DNA of 64,000 bases from assembly GCF_008065115.1 (NCBI RefSeq), contig NZ_CP042913.1:1276338-1340337 (forward strand). The letters are read 5' to 3'. Under the pieces are notes generated by a model, which saw only the letters and a program-made list of their open reading frames with translations, was not told the DNA's origin and ran no database searches. The stretch is from Bythopirellula goksoeyrii (GTDB lineage Bacteria > Planctomycetota > Planctomycetia > Pirellulales > Lacipirellulaceae). How positions within the stretch are numbered: the first letter of the stretch is position 1; every line of letters starts with the position of its first letter. Positions 55,143 through 64,000 of this stretch are shown here, one piece after another. A program made the position numbers and the translations under genes.

Positions 55143-57284
55143 CTATTGCTCCTTCGACTCCTCGTCTCCCAAGCCCAACGCTGAGAGCCAGCGGCGACGC
55201 GGTTTGCCATCGTTCCCAAGGGTGACGTCAGCAGCAGCCTCTTGAGCCGCTGCAAGGAGTTCCTTCAACTCTGCTTCCTTGCGGGCCAATGTGGCACGTT
55301 GGGTCGACATCTCCAGTTCGGCCCCCCGAACTTTGTCTCGCCATTCGGCTTGTAATTCTTCCAGGCGAGCCCGTTCGGCTTGGATCACTTCGTCTTGATC
55401 GCAGATTTCTGCGCTTATGTCTTTTGGTTCCGCATCAACCTGATTGTCAAGTTGCTGCTGCAATTCGGCAATCTCCTGGTCTTTCTTGGCCACAATTTGG
55501 TCAGTAATCTCGATCGTGCCTTGGATGCTCAACTTCTCTTCGACACGCTCAGGCGTTGTATCCTCGTCGTCTCCATCGGACTCCAAGGCAGCCAACATCC
55601 GTGCTTTCTGTGACTGCCAGTCCATGGCACCACTGTCGACAGCTGGGGCATTGCCATGAGAAGCGTTTGCCAGCTTCTCTTCGAGTTTGGCCTTTTCTTG
55701 CTTCACTTCGCGCAGATCGTCCACAGCCATCTCGAACCGCCGCTGCAAGTCAGCCAACTGTTGCAGGGAATCTTCGTCACCTACCTGTGCAGGCAACTGT
55801 TCCAATTCCGCTACTCTAGTGGCCAATGCATCGCGTTCCACTCTCAGACTAACCAACTCGGGAGATTCTTGATCGCTGGCCTCGGGACGACGCGCTAATT
55901 CCTCTTGGAGCGTGGCTATCTCACGCTTGAGCTTCTGCGTATCTGCTTGTGCAAGTTCGAACTTGCGTTGTGCTTGCTCTAACTCTTCTGCCAATTCGTG
56001 CTGATCTGGCAAGGTGCTGAGCTGTTCCTGAGCTTCCTGCAATTGACCCGCCGATTGTTCGCTCTTAGCGACAGCTTCTTCTAGCTGGCGACTTAGTTCC
56101 TCACGCGCGCATTCCAGCTCATACTTTTCATCGACAAGTTGCGAAAGTTGCTCCTTGACCGAGCGAAGCTCTTCCTCCCGCTCGGCAGCATCGCCAGTAG
56201 ATTCAGCGTGCTTTGCCGCCAGTTCTTCATTGACCGATGCGAGCTTTGTGGAAAGCTCTTCGTGTTCGGCGGAGAGTTTCTCAAGTTCCGCTTGCGATTG
56301 TTCGACCTGTTGTTTGATCTCCGCGAGCTCGGCGGCCTGACTTTCTCGTTCAGATTCCCTCTCGTCATTCAGTTGAGAAATGTTTGCCTGTACGTTCGAG
56401 TGTTCTTCTGCCAACGACTCATGTTCCTGCCTCAAGTTGGCCAATTCTTGTTGAGCTTCCAGCAATTGCTCGTGTTCCTCTGACGCGCCTTCTTGAAGCC
56501 TAGCTTCTAAACCCGAGAGGTCTTCTTGTAGGCGAGTAATCGTCGCATTGGCTTCGTCCAATTCTGCCTGCAATCCCGAATCAGACGCAACTGAGTCAAA
56601 TATCTGTTGTTCTAATTTGGAACGGACCGCAGCAAGTTCCTCACAACTAGCATCGCGTTCGGCAGTCAGGTTTGCTACCTCATTGCTGAGATCCTCACAA
56701 CGCTTTTCAGCATCTGACAATTCCTCACGAAGCCGGGTAGCCTGCTCATCTTGGCTCGCAGCGGATTCCTGCCAAGATTGCAGTTCGGCGATTTTCTTGG
56801 CAGCCTCCTCAGCTTCGGCTTTGAGTTGCTCCGTCGAAGCCTCCGCTTCGGCTGTTCGGCTTTCCGATTCGCGTAGCTTCTCTCGGAAGCTGGAACATTC
56901 GCCGCATTCTTCTGCTCGCAATTCTGAAAGCGAGGCCCGCTCCTCGCGGAGTTCGTCTTGCAGTCGGGAGCGATCATTCCTGAGTTCATCCACCTGAGTC
57001 TGCAATTGGGTAACGAGATCCTCCCTTTCGGCGAGGAGGTCTTGCAGTTGGGTGAGTTTCTCGCCCGTGTATTGGGCTGCCTTCTGGGCTTCGGTCGACT
57101 TTTCGTCCGCCATCTCCTCGGCGATCTGAAAGATTCGTCCGATGATGTCGGATTGAACATCCGTAGCAGTGCGGTGATCCGCTTCCAGTCTTGGACCAAT
57201 CTTCTCGCGCAGAGCACGCAACGCATCGGCAGTCTTCACTGACCGGTCTTCTGCAGAATTGGTGCCAAGTTGTGGTGAGTCCAT
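55143..57284 (-). CDS. Long coiled-coil protein, function unknown
   Basis: A 713-residue protein, almost all of it heptad-like Glu/Gln/Ser/Leu-rich coiled coil (about residues 60-600, e.g. ELRNDRSRLQDELREERASL), with a short N-terminal region and a basic end (KPRRRWLSALGLGDEE). No signal peptide, enzyme motif or membrane helix is seen. It could act in chromosome or cytoskeleton organisation; nothing more is supported. No terminator separates it from the convergent DUF3299 gene. Confidence 0.8.
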   Translation of the reverse strand: MDSPQLGTNSAEDRSVKTADALRALREKIGPRLEADHRTATDVQSDIIGRIFQIAEEMADEKSTEAQKAAQYTGEKLTQLQDLLAEREDLVTQLQTQVDELRNDRSRLQDELREERASLSELRAEECGECSSFREKLRESESRTAEAEASTEQLKAEAEEAAKKIAELQSWQESAASQDEQATRLREELSDAEKRCEDLSNEVANLTAERDASCEELAAVRSKLEQQIFDSVASDSGLQAELDEANATITRLQEDLSGLEARLQEGASEEHEQLLEAQQELANLRQEHESLAEEHSNVQANISQLNDERESERESQAAELAEIKQQVEQSQAELEKLSAEHEELSTKLASVNEELAAKHAESTGDAAEREEELRSVKEQLSQLVDEKYELECAREELSRQLEEAVAKSEQSAGQLQEAQEQLSTLPDQHELAEELEQAQRKFELAQADTQKLKREIATLQEELARRPEASDQESPELVSLRVERDALATRVAELEQLPAQVGDEDSLQQLADLQRRFEMAVDDLREVKQEKAKLEEKLANASHGNAPAVDSGAMDWQSQKARMLAALESDGDDEDTTPERVEEKLSIQGTIEITDQIVAKKDQEIAELQQQLDNQVDAEPKDISAEICDQDEVIQAERARLEELQAEWRDKVRGAELEMSTQRATLARKEAELKELLAAAQEAAADVTLGNDGKPRRRWLSALGLGDEESKEQ

Positions 57285-57502
57285 GATGCAATTCGCCGAT
57301 GCTGCGCAAAGTCAGAATGTGGGAAACCCAACTCAGCTCCCGTCGGAGAGAGTCGCGCTCTAGGAGCAAAGTCTTCCCATCGTTATATAGGTCACAGCAT
57401 CGACCGGGTCAAAGTACTAGCCTGGCAGTTTCCGCTCGTAGCGATTGTACGGCTGACCGGGCTGCTGAAACCCTTTGTAGGGCAGTGATCCAAGGCAAAG
57501 AC

Positions 57503-59104
57503 TCATTTTTCGTGTCGATACAACGATGCGATTTCACGAGAGAAATTTGTACCGATCGTCTTGCGACGTAGGGAGAACTTGGCCGTAATTTCACCGGATT
57601 CCTGTGAGAATGCGCGGTCGAGAATCATGAAGGGTCCAATCTGTTGCTCTCGACTCAGGCGAGCCAGTAATCGGTCAATCTCGGCTCGGTAGATCTTCAA
57701 GATTTGTGGATGAGTCACCGCTCGGCGCCGAGACCAGACCCACAAGCCTTGCCGACGAATCTCCTCACGAAGCGCCGTTGGGTTCGGAACAATGAGAGCC
57801 GCCAGGCATTTGCGTCCTTCTCCCACCACGCAAACGCTTTCCACCAGAGGCGAGCCAAGAATTCTCCGCTCCACTGCCGTCGGCGAAACATTCTTACCGG
57901 TCGAGAGGACGATAATTTCTTTGCGTCGGCCAATGATTCGCAGATTTCCCTCGGAGTCGAACTCCCCCAGGTCACCCGTGCGGAGCCAGCCATCGATGAT
58001 AGCAGCACGAGTCGCCTCTTCATCTCGCCAGTAGCCCAACATCACATTCGGACCGTGCACCAGGATTTCGCCGACTTCGTCGATGCGAACCTTAACCCCT
58101 GGCAACGGTCGCCCAACGCTACCGGCGCAATAGTTTTCCAAACTTGTTGCAGAGATCACAGGCGAGGTCTCCGTGAGACCATATCCCGAAAGCAGTGGCA
58201 AGCCTTGCTCAGCGAACAGGCTTTCCGTCTCCGGTGCAATGGCAGCCCCTCCGCAGAAGAGTCGTTTGATTTGTCCCCCCAAGGCGTCCTGCAAGACACC
58301 AGACTTCTTTGCGATACCGGCAGCATGAAGTTGCTGGGCAACTTTCTGATAGAAGTACGGCACACCATTGAGAACTGTCGGCTTCACGAGTTGGCAATCT
58401 CGGAGAATTGTCTCCCGACTCTCGGCAAGCACCAATCGTGTTCCGCGATATATCCAGGTATACAGATCACAAGTACGGGCATAGATATGGCTCAAGGGGA
58501 GGAAGCACAGCCGAGTTTCATCATTTGGAGATCCTACCGCCTCGGTGGTTGCGATGGCATTCGCAGCCAGATTGCCGTGGGACAACATCACTCCCCGTGG
58601 TTGGCCCGCCGTACCAGAGGTAAACAGAATCGTGGCAAGAGCAGAGGAAGGCGGAAGGGGGATGGGGGACTTTAGAATCTCATGAGCAGATTTTTCAACC
58701 AACTCCGAATGAGCGAGACACGTCAAACCCAACTCGTTCGACATGCCCTCTTCGCGACCCAGTATCAAAAGATTCGCACCACTCTGAACGACTTGCCCCG
58801 CTACTTGCTCGTCGGAAAGCGAAGCATGGATTGGAACATGCACTGCGCCCAGCGAGAGAATCGCCAGATCGGCGAGAATCCACTCAAAACTGTTGGGTGC
58901 AAACTGCGTGACCCGGTCGCCAGGTTTCACACCTGCAAGCCGCAGATTGTCAGCAACCCGTTGCACATCGGTCGCGATTTCCTGCCAGGTGCGCCAGGTG
59001 AGTTGGCCGTCGCGGATTATTCCCAGTGCGTGCTTGGAAGGGACTCTAACGACCGTGGCCAAGAGTAGGGCCGGAATCGTAAGTTCGCCGTCGGGTGTCG
59101 TCAC
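57503..59104 (-). CDS. AMP-forming acyl-CoA synthetase (long-chain type)
   Basis: About 533 residues of the ANL superfamily. Core motifs are FTSGTAGQPRGVMLSHGN (P-loop), LFCGGAAIAPE, GYGLTETSPV, GWLRTGDLGEF and the hinge IIGRRKEIIVLSTGKNVSP. It activates fatty acids with ATP and CoA. The frame opens with TTG at 59125; I prefer GTG 59104, which has AAGGG eight bases upstream. It lies beside pheT and is likely co-transcribed by chance of position; substrate is not readable. Confidence 0.85.
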   Translation of the reverse strand: MTTPDGELTIPALLLATVVRVPSKHALGIIRDGQLTWRTWQEIATDVQRVADNLRLAGVKPGDRVTQFAPNSFEWILADLAILSLGAVHVPIHASLSDEQVAGQVVQSGANLLILGREEGMSNELGLTCLAHSELVEKSAHEILKSPIPLPPSSALATILFTSGTAGQPRGVMLSHGNLAANAIATTEAVGSPNDETRLCFLPLSHIYARTCDLYTWIYRGTRLVLAESRETILRDCQLVKPTVLNGVPYFYQKVAQQLHAAGIAKKSGVLQDALGGQIKRLFCGGAAIAPETESLFAEQGLPLLSGYGLTETSPVISATSLENYCAGSVGRPLPGVKVRIDEVGEILVHGPNVMLGYWRDEEATRAAIIDGWLRTGDLGEFDSEGNLRIIGRRKEIIVLSTGKNVSPTAVERRILGSPLVESVCVVGEGRKCLAALIVPNPTALREEIRRQGLWVWSRRRAVTHPQILKIYRAEIDRLLARLSREQQIGPFMILDRAFSQESGEITAKFSLRRKTIGTNFSREIASLYRHEK

Positions 59105-59134
59105 TAGATTCACCCTTTCGTACAACTACTCAGC

Positions 59135-61150
59135 CTACGCCCGCAGTTGCCCACCGAGTTGCTTAGCCACTTCCGCCACAAGCTTTTCGCGTATCGCGTC
59201 GGCTTGCTCGTTGGTTAGCGTACCTTGAGCCGAGCGGAGTTGGATCGAAAAAAGCAGGCTCTTCTTGCCCGGCCCCAACTTCTCCTTGCTGCGGAATTCT
59301 TCTTGGAAAGCAAGCGATTCCAACAACTCACCGCACCCTGACAGGACGATTTTCTCAACGTCTGACCATGGAACCTGTTCGTCAACAACGATGTTCAAGT
59401 CGCGGCCAACTGGCGGAAACGGCGATAAATCTACTGCTCTTCGGACCTGCACAGCCGCGTCGATCAGCATGCTCAAGTCGATTTCGGCGGCGGTACTAGC
59501 GCTGCGGAGTTCAAACTGGTCGCAGGCCTGTTGGCTCACTTCGCCCAGATATCCGAGTTTCTTAACTCCCAGAATCAGCTCCGCACCACGCCCAGCTACA
59601 AACAGCGCCGATTCGTATGGCTTCGCTTCGAGTTGGCTGCCTGGTGCGATCGTGTCGAGCAGGGTTTCGATCACGCCCTTGAGTTCCAGAAAACTTCCGC
59701 CGCTCGACAGCCCCAGCATCCGACGTTGATCGGGTAATTCACTTGGCTGAGGCAGATACACTTCCGCGATTTCAAACAGTTCAATCACGCCATTAGAGAG
59801 CGTTTCATTCACTCTGCGTGCCGCTAGCAAGCTGGGAAGCAATGTCTGCCGCAGGCAATCGGCTCCGCGGAGGACGGGGGTGCTTGTGGCAAGTGGAGAG
59901 GCAGTCGTCCAGGGTTGGAAAACTTCGATCCAACCACTCTCGACGGCACTAATAGTCATTGCCTCGTCGAATCCGAGGGCCACCATCGCGTCACGAACCT
60001 GGTCGAGAACCACATCCTCGCGACTGCGGGTTGAGGCGACCATTTTCACCCCCGTGTCTTCGGGGATTTCCTCATAGCCATGAATCCGAGCGACTTCCTC
60101 GACCAGATCGATCTCGCGGGTGAGATCCGCCCGCCAGCTAGGGGGGACTACCTTCACACAATGGTCACAGACGTGGGTCTCCTCGTTGCCCAGTGCGGTG
60201 AGAATCTGCCGTACGCGTTCGTCGGGGATGCGGATTCCTAAAATTCGCTCAAGTTGATCGAAACGAAGCTTCACCTGCTCGCGCTGAGGAGCCTTCGCTC
60301 CGACGTCGATCACCCCCTCGGCCAGTTCGCCACCGGCAAGCTCCAGGATCAAATCGCAGCAGCGGCGACTGGCCCAGTCGATCCCCTCGGGATCCACCCC
60401 CCGCTCAAAGCGGTAAGAGGAGGGGCTATGCAGATTCAGCCGACGTGCCGTGTTGCGGACCGAAAGCTGCGAGAAATCGGCAGCTTCGATCAACAAATCA
60501 GTCGTCGAGTCGCTGACTTCGCTGGTCGCGCCTCCCATCACGCCACCCAGTGCGACGGCCTTTTCGGCGTCGGCAATCACGCAAGTGTCCGCGTTCAATT
60601 CGTACGTCTGATGATTGATGGCGACAAATTTCTCCCCGGCCTTTGCTTGGCGGACGAGGATCTTCTGCCCCGCAAGCTTCGCGAAATCAAACGCGTGCAG
60701 TGGCTGTCCACACTCCAGCATCACGTAATTAGAGATATCGACGACATTGTTGATGACGGCAATTCCCACCGTGCGTAGTCGGTCAGCCAGCCAGTCAGGG
60801 CTCGGCCCAATTTTTACCCCGCGGATTACTCTCGCTGTATACCGTGAGCACAGCTCGGGGCACTCCACCGTCACGCTGGTGAGGCTTTCAACTTTCGCCC
60901 CCTTCGCTTGCGATTTCGTGCCAGGAATCTTGAGCTCACCATCCCAGAGCACGGCCACCTCACGCGCGACCCCAATGTGCCCCAGGCAATCTGGCCGATT
61001 GCTCGTCACTTCCAAGTCGATGGCCGTATCACCGCCAACCTCTTCAACGCCTTCCAGATTGAGCCCCGTGAGCGTAAGGCGCTCAGTTAGCTCGTCGACG
61101 GACATCGAGAGATCGGCGTAATCTTTGAGCCAGTTCCAGGAAATGATCAT
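59135..61150 (-). CDS. pheT: Phenylalanyl-tRNA synthetase beta subunit, short form
   Basis: A 671-residue PheT. Conserved parts are VTSNRPDCLGHIGVAREVAVL, the B5 domain block VGAKAPQREQVKLRF, VVPPSWRADLTREIDLVEEVARIHGY and the C-terminal FDX-ACB anticodon domain (PPVGRDLNIVV). Compared with about 800 residues in E. coli, the N-terminal OB-fold/EMAPII tRNA-binding domain is missing: GLNLEGVEEVGG runs directly into DTAIDLEVTSNRPD. Start overlaps pheS by one base (TGATG). Confidence 0.95.
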   Translation of the reverse strand: MIISWNWLKDYADLSMSVDELTERLTLTGLNLEGVEEVGGDTAIDLEVTSNRPDCLGHIGVAREVAVLWDGELKIPGTKSQAKGAKVESLTSVTVECPELCSRYTARVIRGVKIGPSPDWLADRLRTVGIAVINNVVDISNYVMLECGQPLHAFDFAKLAGQKILVRQAKAGEKFVAINHQTYELNADTCVIADAEKAVALGGVMGGATSEVSDSTTDLLIEAADFSQLSVRNTARRLNLHSPSSYRFERGVDPEGIDWASRRCCDLILELAGGELAEGVIDVGAKAPQREQVKLRFDQLERILGIRIPDERVRQILTALGNEETHVCDHCVKVVPPSWRADLTREIDLVEEVARIHGYEEIPEDTGVKMVASTRSREDVVLDQVRDAMVALGFDEAMTISAVESGWIEVFQPWTTASPLATSTPVLRGADCLRQTLLPSLLAARRVNETLSNGVIELFEIAEVYLPQPSELPDQRRMLGLSSGGSFLELKGVIETLLDTIAPGSQLEAKPYESALFVAGRGAELILGVKKLGYLGEVSQQACDQFELRSASTAAEIDLSMLIDAAVQVRRAVDLSPFPPVGRDLNIVVDEQVPWSDVEKIVLSGCGELLESLAFQEEFRSKEKLGPGKKSLLFSIQLRSAQGTLTNEQADAIREKLVAEVAKQLGGQLRA

Positions 61151-62178
61151 CAGAATTGCTCCAGAAAACGCACGTCGTTCTGATACAGCGCCCGAATGTC
61201 AGTGATCCCATGCTGTCGCATGCAGACCCGCTCGACACCCAGGCCGAAAGCAAAACCTGTCACTTCCTCGGGATCGTAGCCGACAGCCCGCAGCACGTTG
61301 GGATCGACCATCCCGGCCCCTCCCATTTCCATCCAGCCTCCCTGCCAGTTCATGTCGACCTCGACACTCGGCTCGGTAAAAGGAAAAAACGATGGGCGGA
61401 AGCGGATGTGTACTTCGTCGTCCCCGCCGAAATAACTCTGACAAAACAGTCGCAATACGCTCTTGAGGTCGGCCATCGTCACGCCGCGATCCACGAGCAG
61501 ACCTTCGATCTGATGGAACATCGGATAGTGAGTCGCATCTGCCGTGTCGGGACGATAGACGCGTCCCAAAGAAATGATTCGCACCGGCGGCGGCGTTGCT
61601 TCCATCACCCGAATCTGCACCGTACTAGTCTGACTCCGCAGCAATAGCGGACTGGTCGCTTCAGCGACCAGTTTCTGAGCGGACTCCAGGTAAAAATTAT
61701 CCAACGGATCTCGTGCCGGATGCACCAGGGGAATATTGAGTGCCTCAAAATTGTGCCATTCGTCCTCGATCTCCGGCCCTTCGACCGCCGTGAACCCCAG
61801 CCGGCCCATGATCTCCTTCATCGAGCGGATGGTTTGGGTAATCGGGTGGAGATGCCCAATTCGGCGTCTTCGCCCGGGGAGTGTCACGTCAAACGCCTCG
61901 CCAACGGCAGATTTGCCAGAAGTGAGACGCTCCTGAGCACTTTCGAACTCAGCTTCCAAGAGGGTCTTCACCTCGTTGAATCGCTTGCCAGCGGCAGGCT
62001 TATCGCCGGAATCTACCTTGCCCAAGCCCTTTTGCGCTAAGCGAAGCTTGCCCGCCTTGGCCCCGAGGTAAGCAACCCGCGCTACTTCTAGCGCAGCAGA
62101 ATCGGTAGCCGCGGTGAACTGAGCCTGGGCCTCAGCAGCCAGGGCATCCAGATTGGCGAGGAAATCGGCGAGGGCCAC
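61150..62178 (-). CDS. pheS: Phenylalanyl-tRNA synthetase alpha subunit
   Basis: A 342-residue class II synthetase. Motif 2 and 3 regions are [37 protein letters not shown] and [13 protein letters not shown]. The N-terminal helical arm is typical. It lies 22 bases after rplT and feeds pheT, the classical order. All catalytic blocks look intact. Confidence 0.96.
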   Translation of the reverse strand: MALADFLANLDALAAEAQAQFTAATDSAALEVARVAYLGAKAGKLRLAQKGLGKVDSGDKPAAGKRFNEVKTLLEAEFESAQERLTSGKSAVGEAFDVTLPGRRRRIGHLHPITQTIRSMKEIMGRLGFTAVEGPEIEDEWHNFEALNIPLVHPARDPLDNFYLESAQKLVAEATSPLLLRSQTSTVQIRVMEATPPPVRIISLGRVYRPDTADATHYPMFHQIEGLLVDRGVTMADLKSVLRLFCQSYFGGDDEVHIRFRPSFFPFTEPSVEVDMNWQGGWMEMGGAGMVDPNVLRAVGYDPEEVTGFAFGLGVERVCMRQHGITDIRALYQNDVRFLEQF

Positions 62179-62199
62179 GTATCGTTGCCTCCGCTTACG

Positions 62200-62556
62200 T
62201 TAGCCAGCCAAGGCTTCACGAGCCTTTTCCACAACCGAGTCAAAGGCAGCTGCATCGTGAACTGCCATCTCGGCGAGTGTCTTGCGATCCAACTCGATCC
62301 CCGCCTTGTTCAAGCCGTTGATCAGCTCGCTATAGCGCAAACCTCGTTCACGGGCGGCGGCATTGATGCGGATGATCCACAGCTTGCGGAACTCGCGTTT
62401 GCGGACCCGACGATCGCGGAAGGCGTACGCCTCGGCGCGGATCAGAGTTTCCTTGGCCGTCCGCAGCAGATTGTTGCGTCCGCCGCGGTAACCCTTGGTC
62501 TTCTTGAAAAGTCGATTCTTGGCCCGATTGCGGGCACTTCCCTTGGTGGTTCTCAT
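62200..62556 (-). CDS. rplT: 50S ribosomal protein L20
   Basis: A 118-residue L20 of standard length, with the basic N-terminal [22 protein letters not shown] and [21 protein letters not shown]. It binds 23S rRNA early in assembly. Downstream of rpmI by 110 bases. Confidence 0.97.
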   Translation of the reverse strand: MRTTKGSARNRAKNRLFKKTKGYRGGRNNLLRTAKETLIRAEAYAFRDRRVRKREFRKLWIIRINAAARERGLRYSELINGLNKAGIELDRKTLAEMAVHDAAAFDSVVEKAREALAG

Positions 62557-62666
62557 GTGAGAAACCCTTTGCAGTTCGATGTCGCGCCCAGGCCCCTCTC
62601 AACGGTGAAAGGCGTTCTAATGCCCGGCGTGCTTGTGTGCCGACAGAGTCGGACTACGAACGGTCC

Positions 62667-62870
62667 CTAGTAGCTGTTGCCAGCCAGGGCACGCTTGATT
62701 CCCTTTTCGTTAACGGTGGCCGTCGTGTCGGTTCCCCGCAGGTTGCGTTTGCGCTTCTGGCTCATTCGCGCAGCCAAATGGCTCGTGCCACTCTTGCGGT
62801 GCTTTACCTTGCCCGTGGCCGTCAAGCGAAATCGTTTCTTGGTGCCTTTGTGGGTCTTCTGCTTGGGCAT
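62667..62870 (-). CDS. rpmI: 50S ribosomal protein L35
   Basis: A 67-residue L35 from ATG 62870 (MPKQKTHKGTKKRFRLT), with GTSHLAARMSQKRKRNLRG. A GGAG lies six bases upstream. The open frame extends to 62912 but the family starts at MPKQKT. Confidence 0.96.
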   Translation of the reverse strand: MPKQKTHKGTKKRFRLTATGKVKHRKSGTSHLAARMSQKRKRNLRGTDTTATVNEKGIKRALAGNSY

Positions 62871-62959
62871 GGTAACTCCAAAATGATAACGTGAAAAATT
62901 CGGTAGCCCCACATTCTAGCAGAATGTGGCGGACTGAAAAGGTGGCTAACTGTGGAATA

Positions 62960-63049
62960 GTCGAGAGCAGAGGGCTGAGAGTCAAGAGCCAGACAAGCTC
63001 TGTTACAGCCGTACCTCTGGCTCTAGACCCTCGACTCTCATCTCTCGAC
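62960..63049. repeat. Long inverted repeat in the infC-rpmI spacer
   Basis: A 33-base left arm (62960-62992, GTCGAGAG...AGAGCCAG) pairs with 63017-63049 (CTGGCTCT...CTCTCGAC) at 26 of 33 positions, perfect at both ends for 8 bases. The loop is 24 bases. It lies 9 bases beyond the infC stop and is either a mobile repeat or a leader structure for L35/L20 translation. Confidence 0.7.
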
Positions 63050-63057
63050 CATTCCCG

Positions 63058-63561
63058 TTACTTCGGCGCCAAAATCAACACAATCCGCCGACCTTGCATC
63101 CCTGGGGCTTGTTCTACCTTGGACACGTCTTCGAGTTCCGTGATCAGTCGCTTGACCAGCTTGAAGCCCTCTTCGACGTGGGCATTTTCGCGGCCCCGGA
63201 AGATGACCGAGCAAATCACCTTATCGCGGGCCTTGAGGAACTGCCGCGCGTGGTTTGCCTTGGTCATGAAATCATGATCGCCGATCTTGGGACGCAGGCG
63301 GATTTCTTTGTTCTTGCCGTGGTGAACATGCCCTTTGCTCGTCCGCTTCTTCTGCTGGTACTTAAACTTCCCATAGTCCATGATTCGACAAACGGGGGGC
63401 TTATCCAGCGGGGCGACTTCGACCAGGTCAAACCCCAACTCTTGTGCCTGTTCTAAGGCTTCGTCTCGAGTGATGACTCCTAGCTGAGTTCCATCCGGGC
63501 CAATCACCCGCAATGGCGACGTGCGGATCTGTTCATTGATCCGTTGCTGTGTTTTTTCGAT
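63058..63561 (-). CDS. infC: Translation initiation factor IF-3, non-canonical ATC start
   Basis: A 167-residue IF-3. The N-terminal domain includes RVIGPDGTQLGVITRDEAL, and the C-terminal domain KNKEIRLRPKIGDHDF and RGRENAHVEEG. No ATG, GTG or TTG precedes RINEQIRTSPLRVIGPD in a good place: a TTG at 63513 would cut the conserved N-terminus. ATC at 63561 has AGGAG nine bases upstream, giving the normal length. AUU/AUC starts are known for infC and give feedback control by IF-3. Confidence 0.93.
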   Translation of the reverse strand: MEKTQQRINEQIRTSPLRVIGPDGTQLGVITRDEALEQAQELGFDLVEVAPLDKPPVCRIMDYGKFKYQQKKRTSKGHVHHGKNKEIRLRPKIGDHDFMTKANHARQFLKARDKVICSVIFRGRENAHVEEGFKLVKRLITELEDVSKVEQAPGMQGRRIVLILAPK

Positions 63562-63792
63562 TGTAATTGACTCCTATCAGGTTTAGAAAGCGAAAATACT
63601 GCGAGGTTTCTTGAAGAAATAGTACGCAGATCGTGCGGTTTTTCGCCGACAAGTTGCTCGCGTAATCTGCGATGATCAGACCAATCAGCGTTCTTCCGCG
63701 GCCTATTTCTTCTCACTACCGCTTACGAATAGCCACAGCGAAGTATCGGCTAAGCAGTGACGAGTCGTCAACACTTGCCCTACTAGATTATT

Positions 63793-64000
63793 CTAATACT
63801 CGTTCTTCTTCGACCGGTCTACCAAGGCGGCTCCGCTAGCTTTGGCTACCTGACGCACCGTTTTCTCGGCAACTTCCTTTCGTAGCTTGGACAAGGCCTC
63901 GCCGGTGGGCATGGCTCCCAGGTCCCCTTCGATCCGGTCGCGGAGCGTCACTGTGCCGTTTTCAGCGTCTTTTTCGCCTACCACGAGCATGTAGGGGATC
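63793..64000 (-). CDS. thrS: Threonyl-tRNA synthetase, C-terminal end, cut by the right edge
   Basis: The last 68 residues of ThrS are visible: IPYMLVVGEKDAENG, then VTLRDRIEGDLGAMPTGEALSKL, the anticodon-binding domain. The gene continues past 64000. The order thrS-infC-rpmI-rplT-pheS-pheT is conserved in bacteria and supports it. Confidence 0.9.
   Translation of the reverse strand, partial: IPYMLVVGEKDAENGTVTLRDRIEGDLGAMPTGEALSKLRKEVAEKTVRQVAKASGAALVDRSKKNEY

Noticed and set aside
63504-63716. Small minus-strand frame over the infC start
   Set aside because: It overlaps the infC translation start in another frame and has no family signature.

Overview
The window looks like chromosomal DNA of a planctomycete, probably order Pirellulales. 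This is inferred from gene content: a DUF1559 prepilin-like protein, PEP-CTERM and dockerin-bearing secreted proteins, a Tat-exported Gfo/Idh/MocA oxidoreductase next to a DUF1080 protein, and a class III PHA synthase. No taxonomic search was possible. Base composition looks even; I saw no prophage, plasmid, CRISPR array, rRNA or tRNA.

Layout. (1) 0-7.4 kb: a carboxyltransferase subunit cut by the left edge, a dodecin, a PhaR-type regulator, an SDR reductase and a phasin (all minus), then divergent propionyl-CoA carboxylase beta and alpha genes (plus). (2) 7.5-13.1 kb: GTP-type PEP carboxykinase, a small Cys-rich protein behind a good sigma-54 promoter, a Gfo/Idh/MocA protein and a DUF1080 protein. 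(3) 25.65-13.17 kb, minus: one long run of phaA, phaB, phaE-like, phaC, an AarF/UbiB-like kinase, methylmalonyl-CoA epimerase, a succinyl/acetyl CoA-transferase, mutA, mutB and meaB. With the carboxylase this links acetyl-CoA, propionyl-CoA, methylmalonyl-CoA and succinyl-CoA to polyester storage. glpX lies just upstream. Sigma-54-like elements precede pckG, the pha run and glpX.

(4) 27.3-35.1 kb, plus: a cbb3-type oxidase locus with a diheme lipoprotein, ccoN, ccoO, small membrane proteins, a copper P-type ATPase (ccoI type) and a SafE/UreH-like membrane protein. The CcoP function appears split between separate genes. (5) 35.2-45.8 kb, minus: a redox, sulfur and metal island with a ferritin-like protein, CoA-disulfide reductase-rhodanese, a Dev/Mac-type ABC exporter, a DUF2202 protein, a peroxiredoxin, a CstB-like persulfide dioxygenase, a TauE/SafE permease, a YgaP-like rhodanese and an ArsR repressor with two related palindromes. 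A decayed ISL3-type transposase ends this island.

(6) 46.2-55.1 kb, plus: a Cys-rich secreted protein, three translationally coupled genes (PEP-CTERM protein, DUF1559 protein, dockerin/PEP-CTERM-like protein), an ABC ATPase and FtsX-type permease, a repeat-rich anchored protein and two DUF3299 proteins. The ABC/DUF3299 set resembles zinc-regulated ABC systems, so I suggest a planctomycete zinc (or other metal) acquisition locus. This is the best candidate for an undescribed system. (7) 55.1-64 kb, minus: a long coiled-coil protein, an AMP-forming acyl-CoA ligase and the classical thrS-infC-rpmI-rplT-pheS-pheT cluster, with a non-canonical ATC start on infC and a short PheT lacking the N-terminal tRNA-binding domain.
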